Source of the DNA: Amphiura filiformis
Lineage: Eukaryota; Echinodermata; Ophiuroidea; Amphilepidida; Amphiuridae
NCBI RefSeq assembly: GCF_039555335.1
Contig: NC_092636.1
Span: 2,723,464-2,787,463 of the forward strand
Direction: 5' to 3'
Length of the DNA: 64,000 bases
Below the pieces are notes generated by a model. The model was not told where the DNA came from, did not search any database, and saw only the letters and a list, made by a program, of their open reading frames with translations. A program made the position numbers and the translations under genes. Positions 1 to 12,725 of the stretch are shown here, in pieces. The stretch's first letter is position 1, and each line of letters opens with the position of its first letter.

Positions 1-267
1 TCTGACTTTCTATGTGTAGAACAAGTCATTCTCAATATTTTGGCCAATATACGGCACTGAAACTCCAGCAAACATTTCCTGTGTTTGGCACTCTGGTGGT
101 AGAGCCAAAAGCCAATACATTCTTGTTAGTGCACGATCAGAGGTTACTGTTCCAAACCCAGGCTACTTTTTGTACATTACAATGCATACAGCCTGTATGT
201 AGTATGGTCCTCTATATAACAATTCGCCAGCGAAGTGTTACATCAACTGTAATCTGATTATCACTGT

Positions 268-348
268 GTCAACTGGATCACGCTTTTGAGTTCTGCACCA
301 CGATCGAAATGATCGCAACAAATCCAAAAGGTGCGTGATCCAGTTACC
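268..348. mobile_element. Short palindromic element with AACTGGATCACGC ends
   Basis: GTCAACTGGATCACGC and GCGTGATCCAGTTACC are inverted across about 50 bases; related to 46669-46771. Confidence 0.6.
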
Positions 349-372
349 AGAGAGTTATGTAACATGCAGTAT

Positions 373-492
373 CAGGGGTGGATTTAGAGGGGGCGCCCCC
401 TCTAATTTTTGCAGAGCGGCACCTGACTTTGTGTATTTTTGCAGAGCGGCGACTGACAGAGCGGCGCCTGACTTTTCCTGGATCCGCCCCTG
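373..492. mobile_element. Small hAT-like MITE, CAGGGGTGGAT termini
   Basis: CAGGGGTGGATTTAG at the left and TGGATCCGCCCCTG at the right, with two GCAGAGCGGC-type direct words between. No clean duplication is visible. Confidence 0.4.
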
Positions 493-2226
493 ACTATCAC
501 GACCATGGGAGATCAAGGTAGGCAAACTGAATATAATATAATTAAAGCCTGATGCAGACTCTAGATCGTGCCCGAGATATATTGTTATACATTTAAATTT
601 CATCCCACGTTGCTGCAGCGTAAAAAAGCATCACAGCATCGCACGCTGTTGCCATCTGGAATCTGTATTGGACTTTAGTCATGCAGGATCAGGGTTGACT
701 GAAGCCTGGATACCATCCTGGTCTATCGGGGATCCAGGGACAGAGCCTGGTGGAAGTCAAAGGGGCGAAGCCTTGGAAAATTCCGGGATTAAACATCTTT
801 TAAACATAATTTTGAAGCATGCCATGTCATACAAGATATGCCTGATTCAAAGTTTACTTACCAAATTAATTTTGAAAAGTCCAACCTGAAAAATACTACT
901 GAACCAACACATGTTTCTGCTTTATTATAATTTCTAATCCTATAACACTAACACAGACAGTCAATATGCAATCCAATATTCATCATTAGCCTGAATCCTT
1001 CTGGCCTCTAATGGCAGCACCTTTTTTTTACCCACAATCCTTCACATCGCTTTCCAACAGCACAAAGTCTAAAGGATCAACATGATCAAGAAGATGGTAT
1101 GAAAGAAACATAAAAGTGTTTGTAACAAATGTAAACACTTTGTCCACATAACTTGAAGTGCAGTGTGTGGATGTCAAATGAAATGTTTTGATCAAGTTCT
1201 GATTTAGGCGAGGGTGTACTGTCACAACATTTTTTTAAACCACTACCAACTGGATCTTACATTTGTTTAACACATTTTCCTGTGAGTTCACAAATCAGTT
1301 AATATAAAATATATATAAATCACTCAAAGTGAGACATGAAAATAAAATAAATATTTTTAATACTTGCATGTTCTTCCCATTGCGGATTGCTTCAATACTG
1401 TACGTTAATCTACAGCTGATGGACACTTAGCTTTTATCTGACAAGGATTTTGTTAATTGCTAGTATGACCATGGAGTATCTCTTACTTCCATGGTATGAC
1501 AAGCTTAATTCTATGCCAAAGGATCACTTTCTTGGATTGTTAAATCATCTGACATTCAGATTTTGTCCAGCGAAGACATTAATTTTGTTAAATACTTGTA
1601 TGAAAAGCTTATCATGACAAATGAAAATATTTTCTGGAATTGTTAGATCATATCTTTTTTTATCTTTCACATCATATCACTAGTATTTAACAGCTTATGC
1701 TCTTTCACTTTAGATAATCCTTTCCTCTGTTTTTATCGGGGAAACTAAATTTCCCATGGCTATGTATGGAAGCCCTAAACCACCATGCTCTGCCCCCCAT
1801 CAGACCCGGTGCCCCCAATCATGGTTGGTGTCACCCCCAACAAAAGAGTTAAGATTTTTATACCACTGGAAACCTCTGGCTACATAAATATGTTTATGTA
1901 CAAAATAATTTTCAGATCAATTCGTTTAGCAAAAATATTGTCAAATTTGTATAGAGCAGTGTAGTACACATAATCATGCATAAACTTGCAAACACAAAGT
2001 TGGAATCAACAGAACATTTAGGAATAAGCATTTTCGTGGATATCTTGTGGAAAATGTCATAAAAGAGGATGCTAGGATCACAAAATACTCCTTTAGCAAA
2101 CTTTTACAATGATCATTGATAACAATTGGTGGCCGCTATTAAAGACCAGTATTATTTCCATTATATGTATATAATTTATGTCTTTTTGTGGTTGAATTTG
2201 CTGACATGTTAACATGTTAATGTTCT
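493..2226. other. No gene seen
   Basis: AT-rich DNA with only short unsupported reading frames. I recognise no domain, RNA or well-bounded repeat. Confidence 0.6.
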
Positions 2227-2230
2227 TTAA

Positions 2231-2890
2231 GGGAAGGGGTATGAAAGTTTGGAAAGTATTTATTGTGGGACATTAGAGCACATCAGACATATCGAATTGC
2301 ATTCTGAATAAGAAGAATGTCCTTCTGATATCAAATAATTTTGATTTTTGAAATTCGCAATGTAATACACATTTTATGGCAAATCATTAAAATTGATATT
2401 TTTTATATTTAACAGTACTTGAAGTAAACTGTATAAATCTGATGATTTATACTTAAAGTGTATGTAGGTGGGATGAAAAGCCCACGATCAATTGAAAATT
2501 TTGACCTTTCGTATTGAAGATATGGATTTTTTTTCCCAAAACACCAAAAAAAAAGGTCTTTTGGGGAAACAAATCCATATCTTCAATATAAAAGGTCAAA
2601 ATTTTCAATTGATCGTTGGCTTTTCCTCCCAGCTACATACACTTTAAGAATATATCATTAGATTTATAAAATTTATTTTGAGGACTGTTATATATCAAAA
2701 ATTTGAAAAATATCAAATTTTAATAATTTGTCATAAAATTTGTATTATATCTAAATTTCAAAAAAAAAAATTATTTGATATCAGAAAGACATGCTTCGTA
2801 TTCAGAATGCAATTCGATACGTCTGAGGTGCTCTCATGTCCCACAAAAAATACTGTCGAAACACCAAAAACGCTCATTCTAGGACAAGTA
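2231..2890. mobile_element. Copy of the TTAA foldback MITE
   Basis: Follows TTAA at 2227-2230 and matches 51368-52026 along most of its length (GACATTAGAGCACATCAGAC, AAAATTTTCAATTGATCG, GCTCTCATGTCCCACAAAAA). The right end is altered after CGCTCATTCTAG. Confidence 0.85.
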
Positions 2891-3321
2891 TTATTTCCAT
2901 CATATTTCTAGCGTCTTTTAAAACAATGTTTTGTAAAAAGCTACAACAATTGCTACTGACAAGGATTTCCTATGATTGAACTTGCTAAAAATGTTTATAT
3001 TCTGACAATTATTAAGATAATTATTTCCATCACATTTTCTTGTCTTTTACCACAATGCCTTTTAAAAGCTACAATTGCTACTGACACAGATTTCCCATTT
3101 GACTGAACTTCCTAAATAACTGTTCTGGCAATTGAATTATTAAGGGGTCTGTCACCCACCTTTGCACAGTATTTTTAATCAGGTTTTTAGGATTTTCAGA
3201 AATGGTCTATTATTAAGATAATTATTTCCAAAATAGTTTAGCATTAACTACTAATAGGGCTATTTGCATCATATTTTTAGCATCTTTTTAACACAATGTT
3301 TTTTTACAGCTATTTGCCGCG

Positions 3322-3459
3322 CCTATTGCATGGTTCCACCATGATGCAAGGAGAGCCTCAAACTGGCATGACATGAAAGGGAGAATTACATAACTTTACT
3401 CAATTATTACTAGTATATGATCAAGGCTCTCCTCGCACATGGCGGAACCATGCAATGGG
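3322..3459. mobile_element. Foldback element CCTATTGCATGGTTCC
   Basis: The left CTATTGCATGGTTCCACC is inverted on the right as GGCGGAACCATGCAATGG; inner AGGAGAGCC/GGCTCTCCT also pair. Confidence 0.75.
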
Positions 3460-3757
3460 TGAATAACAATTGCAACTGACATAGATTTCCTATGATTGAA
3501 CTTGCTAACAAAATTATGTTCTGACTATATCATTATTTTCATTATACTTTTAGTGTCTCTTAATGCAATGTTGTTTCAAAACAGAGGTGGAAATGAATGA
3601 AAGTTCAGAAGATAATTTAGTTTGAGCAGAATACCATTTTTTTTTCAGATCAGGTTTTGATGGAGAAATTGTTGAAAATACAAATCTTCTCAAATCCGCC
3701 GTGCTCGACTAGTCCGCTCTACCAAACTATCTGAAACCTTTTTGCGTTTTATGTGTT

Positions 3758-3968
3758 CACTCTAAATTACAAGGATTTAAAAATAAATTCTTAAGGATTG
3801 TAATTAGGGACCAATCAATTTTGGATTTAAAATTAATCTTATAGATTTGAATTTTAAATTTTAAAGATTTGAATTTTAAATTTTAAAGATTTAATTTTAA
3901 ATCTGTAAGATTTAATTTTATAATCACAATCCTTTAGGATTTATTTTAAATCCTTGAAATTTAGAGTG
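3758..3968. mobile_element. AT-rich foldback element with CACTCTAAATT ends
   Basis: CACTCTAAATTACAAGGATT is inverted as AATCCTTGAAATTTAGAGTG; the centre is an ATTTTAAATTTTAAAGATTT repeat. Confidence 0.75.
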
Positions 3969-4110
3969 TATAAAAAACACAATTCTTTCCACAGATGAGT
4001 TTCTATTATATTTACACCTTTCATGATCCTTTCTTAGCTCACCAAGAAATTCATGTCCCCGGTTGCTGAAGTTCTGTATACGCGCTTGGTTTGGCCAGTT
4101 CTTTCAAATA

Positions 4111-4333
4111 TACCGTAAAACCTCGTCTACAAGCATATAGAGCGCTTCTGATGAAAGTTACATTAATCCAGGCGCCATTATGGATTTCGAGCAAATAAAT
4201 TACAGATCCAAGCATATACAATTAAGTATTATTGTAAGACCAACCTCTTGTATTGGCATATTCACGCTTGTTTCATATTAATTGAGCTTTCATCAAAGAC
4301 GCTATATATGCTTGTAGACGAGGTTTTACGGTA
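4111..4333. mobile_element. Foldback MITE with TACCGTAAAACCTCGTCTAC ends
   Basis: TACCGTAAAACCTCGTCTAC is inverted at the right as GTAGACGAGGTTTTACGGTA; the next bases, AAGCATATAGAGCG, also pair. The TA ends suggest mariner-type mobilisation. Confidence 0.82.
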
Positions 4334-4344
4334 TTCCATAGTCC

Positions 4345-4474
4345 CAGGCCTGTAACCCCCAATCACCAAAGACCAAAAAAGTGAGATTTTTGTGCCTCTT
4401 TGGTCAAAAAGTTCCAAAAAGTCCACTTTTTCCAAATTTCCCCCCCCAAAAAAAAACACCTGGTTACAGGCCTG
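4345..4474. mobile_element. Small element with CAGGCCTGTAACC ends
   Basis: Left CAGGCCTGTAACC and right GGTTACAGGCCTG are inverted. The interior is a run of AAAAAGT/TTTTTGG words and a C run. No clean duplication seen. Confidence 0.55.
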
Positions 4475-4825
4475 TTTAGACCTGGTATATCTCAAATGCT
4501 TTTTTTATAACAAAAGGTTATTTATCTAAATACATGCAGTTAACAATCCCTTTGCAACAGCAAAGCTAGAGATACAAGAAAGGTTTTTCAAACTTTTCAA
4601 CCAAAACACATGACATTTTCATTTCTTTCATGCATGTCTTTGTTACCATGGCAACCTTACTCAATCCCATAATAGTTTGAGGGGATATAAGTGTGATTGA
4701 CTTACATTTGTTTCCTCCAGTGATTATGCCGTCAACTGTTTTTAATGTTGAATACATTATTGTTTTGACAATTTCATGGCCCAGTATTCACAAAGGAAGA
4801 CTTAGTCCTGGACTAAAGGTGGCTT

Positions 4826-5766
4826 CAAGGGCGTAAATCGGGTGGGGGACAGGGGGACACGTCCCCCTCACTTTTCAAAGTGGGGGGGACACAATATCAA
4901 ATGTCCCCCCACATTTTGGTCCCCACCCCAAAAAAAAAGGGAAAGGAGAGAAGAGAAAGGGAGAAAAAGAGAAGAGAAAGGGAGACAAAGAGAAGAGAAA
5001 AGGGAGAAAAAGAGAAGAAAAAATGTTAAATTGCACGTAATTGAGTAGGCCAATCACTGCCCATACCTAAAAATCCGCACAGCCGGGTCGATCGTAAGTA
5101 TAATATATATTATAGGCCTGTGATTATTTTTGGCAAATTGTTTGAAGGCGGGTCCTCGGCCCAAAAGCCTGTACTGCGGGCCCGTCGATATGCAGGGCCC
5201 GTCACATTTGATCACCAAAGTCAGTTTTAAGACGGACTCAATGCTGACTATAACATCAATCCATGCATGCTTTAGTAATAATTCCGAATCTCAAATCTCA
5301 AGTAAAATTTTGCAAATTGAGTTCGGTCCCTTTTTTGTTTGTTTTTATGATAACACTACATGAGTGTAAAAATTATGCACCAAATGACTTCAATTGGACC
5401 TTCATTTTGCACAATTTTCCAACGTCTGAGGGCGGAACATCCCCCCTCAGACACCTCCCTGCGTATACATAAACAAGTGGTCGCTTTCGCTTCTGTTTTA
5501 GTGAAGACTTGTCCACAAGTTAGGCCGTCATTTTTTTCAACTGTTTCAAACTAAAATTTTACACAATAATAGTGCCAAAATGGTCCACCAAATGGCTTCA
5601 ATTAGGTCTTCATTTTGCAAAAGTTTCTTACTTCGAGGGGGCACATCCCCTCAGACACCCCTACATCGAGGGCGCGACGTGCAGCGCTGTTGCACCAAAG
5701 TATCAATGACTTGTAATTTTCATTGTTCCCCCCCCCCCCACTTTCAAAAATGGATTTACGCCCCTG
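4826..5766. mobile_element. hAT-like non-autonomous element, 941 bp, exact 8-bp duplication
   Basis: Left CAAGGGCGTAAATC and right GATTTACGCCCCTG are inverted. GGTGGCTT flanks both sides (4818-4825, 5767-5774). The interior has a purine tract (4928-5022) and two related direct segments (5365-5460, 5575-5670) around CCAAATGGCTTCAATT. No transposase. Confidence 0.85.
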
Positions 5767-5837
5767 GGTGGCTTAGTGATAATTTAGGACAAGATTCATA
5801 TTTCAACTGTAGCCAAAAGTGTGAATGAGTAGGAAAT

Positions 5838-5930
5838 TAGGGTTAGGGTTAGTTTAGGGTTAGGATATTAGGGTTAGGTTTAGGGTTATGATTAGGATTA
5901 GGATTAGAGTTAGGGTTAGGATTAGCTTAC
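5838..5930 (+). repeat. Telomere-like TTAGGG-rich tract
   Basis: Irregular TTAGGGTTAGGG with variants TTTAGGG and ATTAGGATTAGG. A smaller tract lies at 6625-6690. The degenerate form and position next to repeats argue for an interstitial tract. Confidence 0.75.
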
Positions 5931-5984
5931 ACAAAATAATTTCATGAAGGATTGACCATAATTTTGATTTTTTTTTTTTTTTTT

Positions 5985-6080
5985 GAAATTTGCAATAAAT
6001 ACAAATTGTATGTAGCTGGGAGGAAAGCCAATCATCATATGAAAATTTTGACCTTTTGTATTGAAGATATAGACGAATCC
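5985..6080. mobile_element. Fragment of the TTAA foldback MITE
   Basis: GTATGTAGCTGGGAGGAAAG and TGAAAATTTTGACCTTTTGT match the middle of the 51.4-kb copy; both ends are missing. Confidence 0.6.
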
Positions 6081-6286
6081 AATTTCACGCATTCCTACAC
6101 CTCAATGGCTGCCAAAGTTGGGTCCCAGTCAGCTCTATCTCACCTAAAATGTGAAATGATGTGGCCTTGGAGGGTATTTTAAACTACATTCTATCACCTG
6201 TGTTACACGTAGACAAAAGAATAATGACAGTGTACAATACAAAAGAATCTAACATTGAATTTTAAGCGGCTTTAATCCACCCAATT

Positions 6287-6424
6287 GGGCTATTACAGAA
6301 ATTAACGGCACCTACCCTATAGAAGACATGGGATTCCCAAAATAAAATTTTTTTTTATTTACGAGGTTAGATGTGTCAAATTTGTCTTCTATAGGGTATG
6401 TGCCTTTTATTTCTGTAATAGCCC
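6287..6424. mobile_element. Foldback MITE GGGCTATTACAGAAAT, copy 1
   Basis: GGGCTATTACAGAAATTAAC pairs with ATTTCTGTAATAGCCC; inner ACCCTATAGAAGACA/GTCTTCTATAGGGT also pair. Confidence 0.85.
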
Positions 6425-7284
6425 ATACAGAGCAGGGTCACGTGACACAAAACTTCGGACACTCTGAGAGGTTGCATATCAATCTTCTGTCACAGTTCCA
6501 TAACAGAGATTCAAGAGTGAAGCTAAAGCAGCAGGCAGAGTTGGGGTATGAGGCTATTATTGAGTTAGTTTCCAATATTCTAATATAGTTTGGTTATTTC
6601 TTCATCATGTAGGCCTTATTTTACACGAAATTAGGATTAGGGTTAGGGTTAGGGTTATTAGAAGGATAATGGTTAGGTTTGGGTTCGGATTAGCGTATAC
6701 GAAATCATTTACATGGAGTATCAACTTGGATTTTTTGTTCGTTTTTTTCTTCTTTTTTTTAAATTTTTTTTAAAAGTTATTAAGCATATATAAAGATTCT
6801 AAAAAACGAGTTTGAAGAAAATTTATCTTCGAGTCCCAATTTTTTTTCTTGAGAAAAAGGCAGTTTTGTGATTTTTCTTCCATAGATGACAATGTTAAAA
6901 CTATTTTTGTTTTTATCCGTTTGCCAAAATGGAGACTCGGATGGCTTTCAAAATAGAGTACCATGTGCCCACGGATATGATGATTGATATAAAAAAGTTT
7001 GAAATTGACAACCAAAATCCGAAATATTTTTCATTTTATACCAAGAGAGATTTTCCAATTCAGAACAAAATATTTGATGTGCATTTTACGAAAAATGTCA
7101 ATTTTAAGCTGTTGAAATCCAAAACGGAAACAAATTTCGTTCCTTCGGGTTGCAAGAGATACGATGTGCATAGAAATGGTCAAAGAGTGTGCTTTTCTAG
7201 CACTTTGGAGAAAATCATATTAGTTCAAATTAATGCAGATATCCCGTTTTGTCGGTTGCGTAGGTCTATACATTTTTAAACATT

Positions 7285-7571
7285 GGATATTGATAAACTA
7301 ATGATTGATGATCGATAATCGATAATTGATGATCGATAATCGATAATTGATTATCGATAATCGATAATTAATTAGCCATAATTAATTCCCCGCACAAACC
7401 CCCCATACCCAGAAGGAATCATCCTTAGCGATTCCCAGTTTTGTCGGTTGCGTAGGCCTATAAATTTTTCAACATTGAAAAATTGTTAAATGATTGATTA
7501 TCGATTATTGATTATCTATAATCGATAATTGATTATCGATAATCAATACCCCCCCCCCCCCCCCCCCCCCC
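7285..7571. repeat. ATCGATAATTGAT simple repeat and poly-C run
   Basis: GATAATCGATAATTGATTAT words at 7300-7375 and 7493-7545, then about 26 C at 7546-7571. Part of a diverged direct repeat around TTTTGTCGGTTGCGTAGG (7250 and 7440). Confidence 0.8.
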
Positions 7572-7822
7572 AGTATCCACAAGGATATCATCCTTAGCCA
7601 TTTGAACATGAGAGTCTTTTTCATCATTGCGTGCTACGGTTTAGAATTTAACTGAACGTTGATAACTGATTGATCATTGATTATCGACTATCTATAATTA
7701 TATCTCCTCCCCCACCCACACCAACTCAAGCACTACTTAACTATGGCATCTACTAGCGTGGTGGGAAATGGTTCTGCATTATGAATTTTTTTGGGGGGGG
7801 GAATAATAAATAAATAAATAAT

Positions 7823-7958
7823 GGGCTATTACAGAAATTAACGGCACCTACCCTATAGAAGACATGGGATTCCCAAAATAAAATTTTTTTGATTTACGAG
7901 GTTAGATGTGTCAAATTTGTCTTCTATAGGTATGTGCCTTTTATTTCTGTAATAGCCC
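7823..7958. mobile_element. Foldback MITE GGGCTATTACAGAAAT, copy 2
   Basis: Nearly identical to 6287-6424, with small differences (TTTGATTTACG, ATAGGTATG), so the family has moved or duplicated recently. Confidence 0.85.
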
Positions 7959-7964
7959 ATTGGG

Positions 7965-9456
7965 CAGTCACTACACCAGTTTGGTGCATGCGGGGACCCG
8001 TCATGGCCGGCTGACCAAATCCTGACCACGACTTGGCTCGTTGGATTCGTCTATAGGCGAAGTTTCCCAAAAGACCTAAAATGTTGAGCAAATGGTGTCT
8101 CTGATGTGCATGTGCAAAGGTGGATGACTGAGTCCTTAACTTTTACTTATTTGCATAAAATTTGAAGTAGGGGGGTGTGATAATTCAAAAATTTTATGAA
8201 TTGCTGCTGAAAATATGGTATCGACTATACTAAACAAGAATATGATCATTAAAAATAAATTTAAGTAGATTAACCCCCTGTACATGCCCCTGAAGATTTG
8301 GTAACAAGGTTGCCGAATTCGGCAGCCTTGCACATGCTTAATGTAGTAGATTATCATAGAAACTGAAAGAAATTGTGATTCTTGCCTGTTTAATAATTAT
8401 TTTGTATTGTAAATGCTGAGTTTGATACAATATGTTGACAATATCATAAACAGCTTATCAGCTGGAGGATAATTATCACTTTTTATTTGTCTAGAAGAGA
8501 GTGCAATGCTTCATTGAAGTCTGTTAATCCAGCCGCAGTCTGCCTTAGACATCACATTCCTCAAATAGAGGTTCAGGTTTTCGGCATTATATTTCACACA
8601 TAGTTTTCTATGATCTTTTAATTGCAAACATCACTTGATTTAAGAAGTGAAAGACTTGTGTCCCTTGCATATCTTCAAGATACAGCTGCAAGGTTTTGGA
8701 TCGGTGGTTTGTCAAGCTTCTCTGGATCCATGGAAGATAGGCCTATGGCATGCTCAGCTGTACGATCACATTCCCCAAAGGTAAAACTGTCTCCCTTCTG
8801 CTTCTGAAACCCGGAACAAGACATGATCAATCATCTTTATCTTTGTGGCTTCATATATGAGAAAGATTCTGCTACTTTAAATGAGTAGGCCTGTCACAAA
8901 ATTTATGTCATTATCATACATGTACTTGATTTGCTGGAATCTGTCCATTGACACAAATTGATGTTAAGAAGGTTCTTGGGATCATTGCGCAATTAGTCAT
9001 CATAAAGTTGATAAAAGGCTGGTATCAGTTTTGAGTAGGTTGTAACTGTTGAAGTTTAGTTAGTGAAAAATATGGCTCTATAATTATGATGTAAACTAAT
9101 CAGAGCTCCTGTATAGTAAGACTATATGGTTTCAGGGAGTCCAGATCCCAGAAGCACTGACAATGCATGCAAGTATGTGTTTATATCGGGCCTACGTTTG
9201 AAGATCTTCTAGATAGCTAGAGTTATATCCTATAGGCCTATGTTAAGTCATTAAAGCGTTTGTCCTTCAGGCTCACTGGGAAATGTGGATGTCAATTCAC
9301 TGGACTTTCCTTGTTCCATGATTTATTAACTTAATTTGTATGCACCCAAGTGTCTGTTGAGTCAAACTGCTCGACGATGAGGCAGTAGTTGAGTAGAATT
9401 ATTCTTGGGTATTATTTGCCTCTACCTATTCTGTTCCCAATTACGTGCTTGGTAAG
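7965..9456. other. No gene seen
   Basis: Apart from the repeat at 8155-8335, there are only short unsupported frames. The stretch near 8600-8790 has higher GC and a 61-codon frame without a recognisable domain. Confidence 0.55.
8155..8335 (-). repeat. Dispersed repeat, inverted relative of 13270-13475
   Basis: Contains GGGGGGTGTGATAATTC, ATATGGTATCGAC, CCCCCTGTACATGCC and CGAATTCGGCAG. The other copy carries the inverse words in reverse order. Confidence 0.65.
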
Positions 9457-9486
9457 ACTCTTAGGTCCGTATGCACAAATGAGTTA

Positions 9487-12400
9487 AGGCTGGTTCAAAG
9501 TGTATATTCGAAGGCGAATATTCGGCTTCGAATACTTTTTGGTCGTCAAAATATATGCGGCCGAATATAAAACTATGAACCGGAGAAAGATATATTTCTA
9601 CAATTCACAGCGTTGCCCGACTGTTAACAAGTATTGCCCGTTGACCTAGGTAAGCAAAATTTAGAGAATTTCTTTAACGTAGTCAATGCAATAATAGGTA
9701 AACTCAATATTGAACTACTGTCATGATTTAATGTCTGTAAAATAAAAATGAATAAATAAATTAATAAGTTAATAAAGAAATAAATAAATTAAGAAGTTAA
9801 TAAAGAAATAAATAAGTCAATAAATAAGTCAATAAGTGGCCATGCGTTTTAAGTGGAGATGTAACATTTTGGGGTTCATATTATTAATATAGGCCTACCA
9901 CGGGGAGCCCTACAGCCTATGTAGTTAAATTTGGTGTCAAACTAAAGCTTGTGATGAGACCAATATAGTAAGCATGATAAATGTTGTAAAAAAGTATTGA
10001 CATTTGAATAATTGGTATATAATTAGCATAATTTGCGGGGTGGAGGATGATCAGGAGGAGCAAATTGAATATAAGTGACCCCCAGTGGTCATATAATGCA
10101 AGAGGTCCATTTCTTTTTTCACATTTTGTTTTCAATTCACTTTAAACTGCATACATAAACACCATACAATCATATTCCAGGTAATTTAATTTGCTTTGAG
10201 AAGCAATTTTGCATATTTTATTTTCTGTAATTATCAAACACATGGCTAATTGTTATCTAATCAAGTGTAACATTATAATTATAATTATAGACCTATTAAT
10301 AGTAATGCGTTGAGTTTTTAAAAAGTAATATCCGCCTTTTTTTCTTTCTTTTTGAAATGACATACTCGTTACCCAGAGGATGATTTAAGCACTTCCCACC
10401 ACGCCACTGTGTTGACTTGCGGTTAGCACAGCTGTGTGAGTGAACATGACACGACTGCTCGCACATAGCATTGACGGCCATGGTTAAATTTGAATTTGGA
10501 CTGATATATTTACAATAAAAACGCATTCACAATGCTGGTCGATTTCACATTTTATGTTACCTACAGAAGGTGTGAATTATCCTTCATGCATACATCACTT
10601 TAGATCTGAAATCGACCAACTAATAATGACACACGCACAATTCTTAAACAACATCTTTTGCACAGAGTTCAATGGGATTTGAAAAGTAAAGTGGCAGTTG
10701 AAACTCTGGTAATAACACGTTTGCAGTGCATGATGGGGCTTCCTTAAATCATCCTCTGCTCGTTACCAAAACAAATCAGCATGGAAAACATTTTTTCGTC
10801 AGAGGCAGATATTTGGTCTATTCAGTGTGATAAAGCTACAAATAGACGATCTTTTAAATTCATTTTACAATGGCTTTTTGTTTTTCAACCGTTGTATTTG
10901 TAATGTTCACACAATCTGGCAATGTCCCAACTTATACCTAATGTGAATCGAGCCATTTAACAGGTGCGTGTAGGACAACGATTTTGAATTAAACATGTTA
11001 ATTGTGATATTTTAATTCCCCTAGAACACCACAGTTAAGCATCAAGTCCAAAATTGTTTCGTTAAAATTACTCAAAAACCCTCCTAAGAGTTGTTACTGA
11101 TATACATTTCATAATTTTGGGCAAAGAATAGCCAAATAGTTGACCGAAGTCGTATATTTGCACCAATATTTGACTGAAATCGTATATTAGCATTACCGCC
11201 CCTTCGTGGCTTTATTGCAAACCAAAGTGCTGCTAATGAGATTACTTGAAATATATATTTCCAGAGTTGAACGAGTTTCAACTCTACGAATATATTTCTG
11301 AAATATGTCTATCTGATTGGTTGATGGTCAAGAGGATTACGGCATCCTCAAAGTCTCTTGCTGTAATTCTCTAATCGATATCTATTATAGGACCGATCTT
11401 TTGAAATCCATAAAACCGTGTCAAATGAAATAGTCTCGGATCATAATTTGTGCACGATACAACGTTGATACTTCAGATTTCGGAATTTTATTTAAAATAG
11501 GCATAAATCACCTTGAACAGGTTGAATGCTGGCAAAAGTATCTAGATAAAATAACTATCATGGGTCGAATTTACATTAATCAGTGTCCTGGGCCAGGATA
11601 ACATGTAAGACTACTTCGCATTCTAAAACAATACTTCACCAAATGTCCTTGCCTTCATTTTCTCATTTAATTTATATTTATTTTTATTAATTTCTTTATT
11701 CACTGCCTATGTGGTAAATCCGGTATTGCCAAATATTTCTCGTCCATTACCCGTGTTAATCTATTTATTTATTAAAATGCACCATCTATTAAATTCCTGT
11801 AATACAATGTATAGTCCTAGTGTATTTGATAACAAAGTTGTTTTTATTTTTGATTGGAATTTGGGGTTCCATAGATTTACAAGGGGTCAGTTTTTACACG
11901 ATTTCATATATCAAATATGTTTGGGCATGGCGGAATTAGTATATGATTAAAAATAGACATACTCTTAGGCCCCCCTTTTTAATGTTTGTACATTATTAAT
12001 ATTAATATTAATGTACAAAATGCAAACGAATGTATATATATATTTGATTGTTTTGTAAACATTAATTTTGATGTTTACTCATAATTATGTCTGGAAAGTC
12101 AGGGAAAAAAACTAAGGAGTATCGATATTTCCTGGGAAAGTGGATCAGATGAGCAGTGAGTAAAAACATTCGCTCTAAATGTTTATTTTATTTTTATTTC
12201 TTTATGAATTTATTAGGCCTACTGGTAAAGTGCAAACAATGCACCGTTCACTTGTACATTTGTAGGTTATGTTTGTAAGCCTAAATATCATATTATTTGC
12301 ATAAAACATAACTTACCATCACTACAGCATTGGAATGCTATTACCTGCCAGGCATTTTCCTTTTTCTGGACGTCTTTATATAGTCCCTTACTTTTATGTC

Positions 12401-12725
12401 ATATAAAATGGATACGCTTGTACCGCACTATATATAACGTTTTCTTTCAGTTCGTCAGCCATTTTTGAACTATCCAGGCGTATTTTGCACAACTGTGCAG
12501 GTTAATTTTCATTGGGGATTTTTGAAATCATCATTCGTCGAACGATATTCAGGTGACCTCAAGCCTTTCATATAAATCAATAGTATCTCGCTATCAGTTG
12601 CGCGATATTTAATCCGACTCAACTCGGCGTGTCATCATATTTTATTCAAGGTCGTATATATTTTGACGTCACAAAAGTATTCGACAACGAATATTCGACT
12701 TCGAATATTCACTATGAACCGACCC
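9487..12725. mobile_element. Harbinger-like 3.24-kb element with about 77-bp TIRs and TTA duplication
   Basis: The left end AGGCTGGTTCAAAGTGTATA and the inverse of the right end GGGTCGGTTCATAGTGAATA agree, as do the next 55 bases (TTCGAAGGCGAATATTCG, CGTCAAAATATAT). TTA flanks both sides (9484-9486, 12726-12728), the PIF/Harbinger duplication. An outer pair, TAGGTCCGTATGCACAAA near 9460 and TTTTGTGCATGCGGACCTTA near 12903, shows it landed in an older element. No transposase frame; a TAAATAAG-type tract lies at 9738-9836. Confidence 0.78.
10374..10758. mobile_element. 385-bp MITE, CAGAGGATGATTTAAG ends, 9-bp duplication
   Basis: CAGAGGATGATTTAAG and CTTAAATCATCCTCTG are inverted ends; CTCGTTACC flanks both sides (10365-10373, 10759-10767). 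Nested in the Harbinger-like element. Confidence 0.82.

Noticed and set aside
4842..5057. Lys/Glu/Arg-rich and opposing Phe/Leu/Ser-rich frames
   Set aside because: Artefacts of a GAGAAAAGGGA purine tract inside a hAT-like element.
6929..7279. 116-codon plus-strand frame
   Set aside because: No recognisable domain; the end lies in a repeated GTTTTGTCGGTTGCGTAGG word and simple repeats follow.
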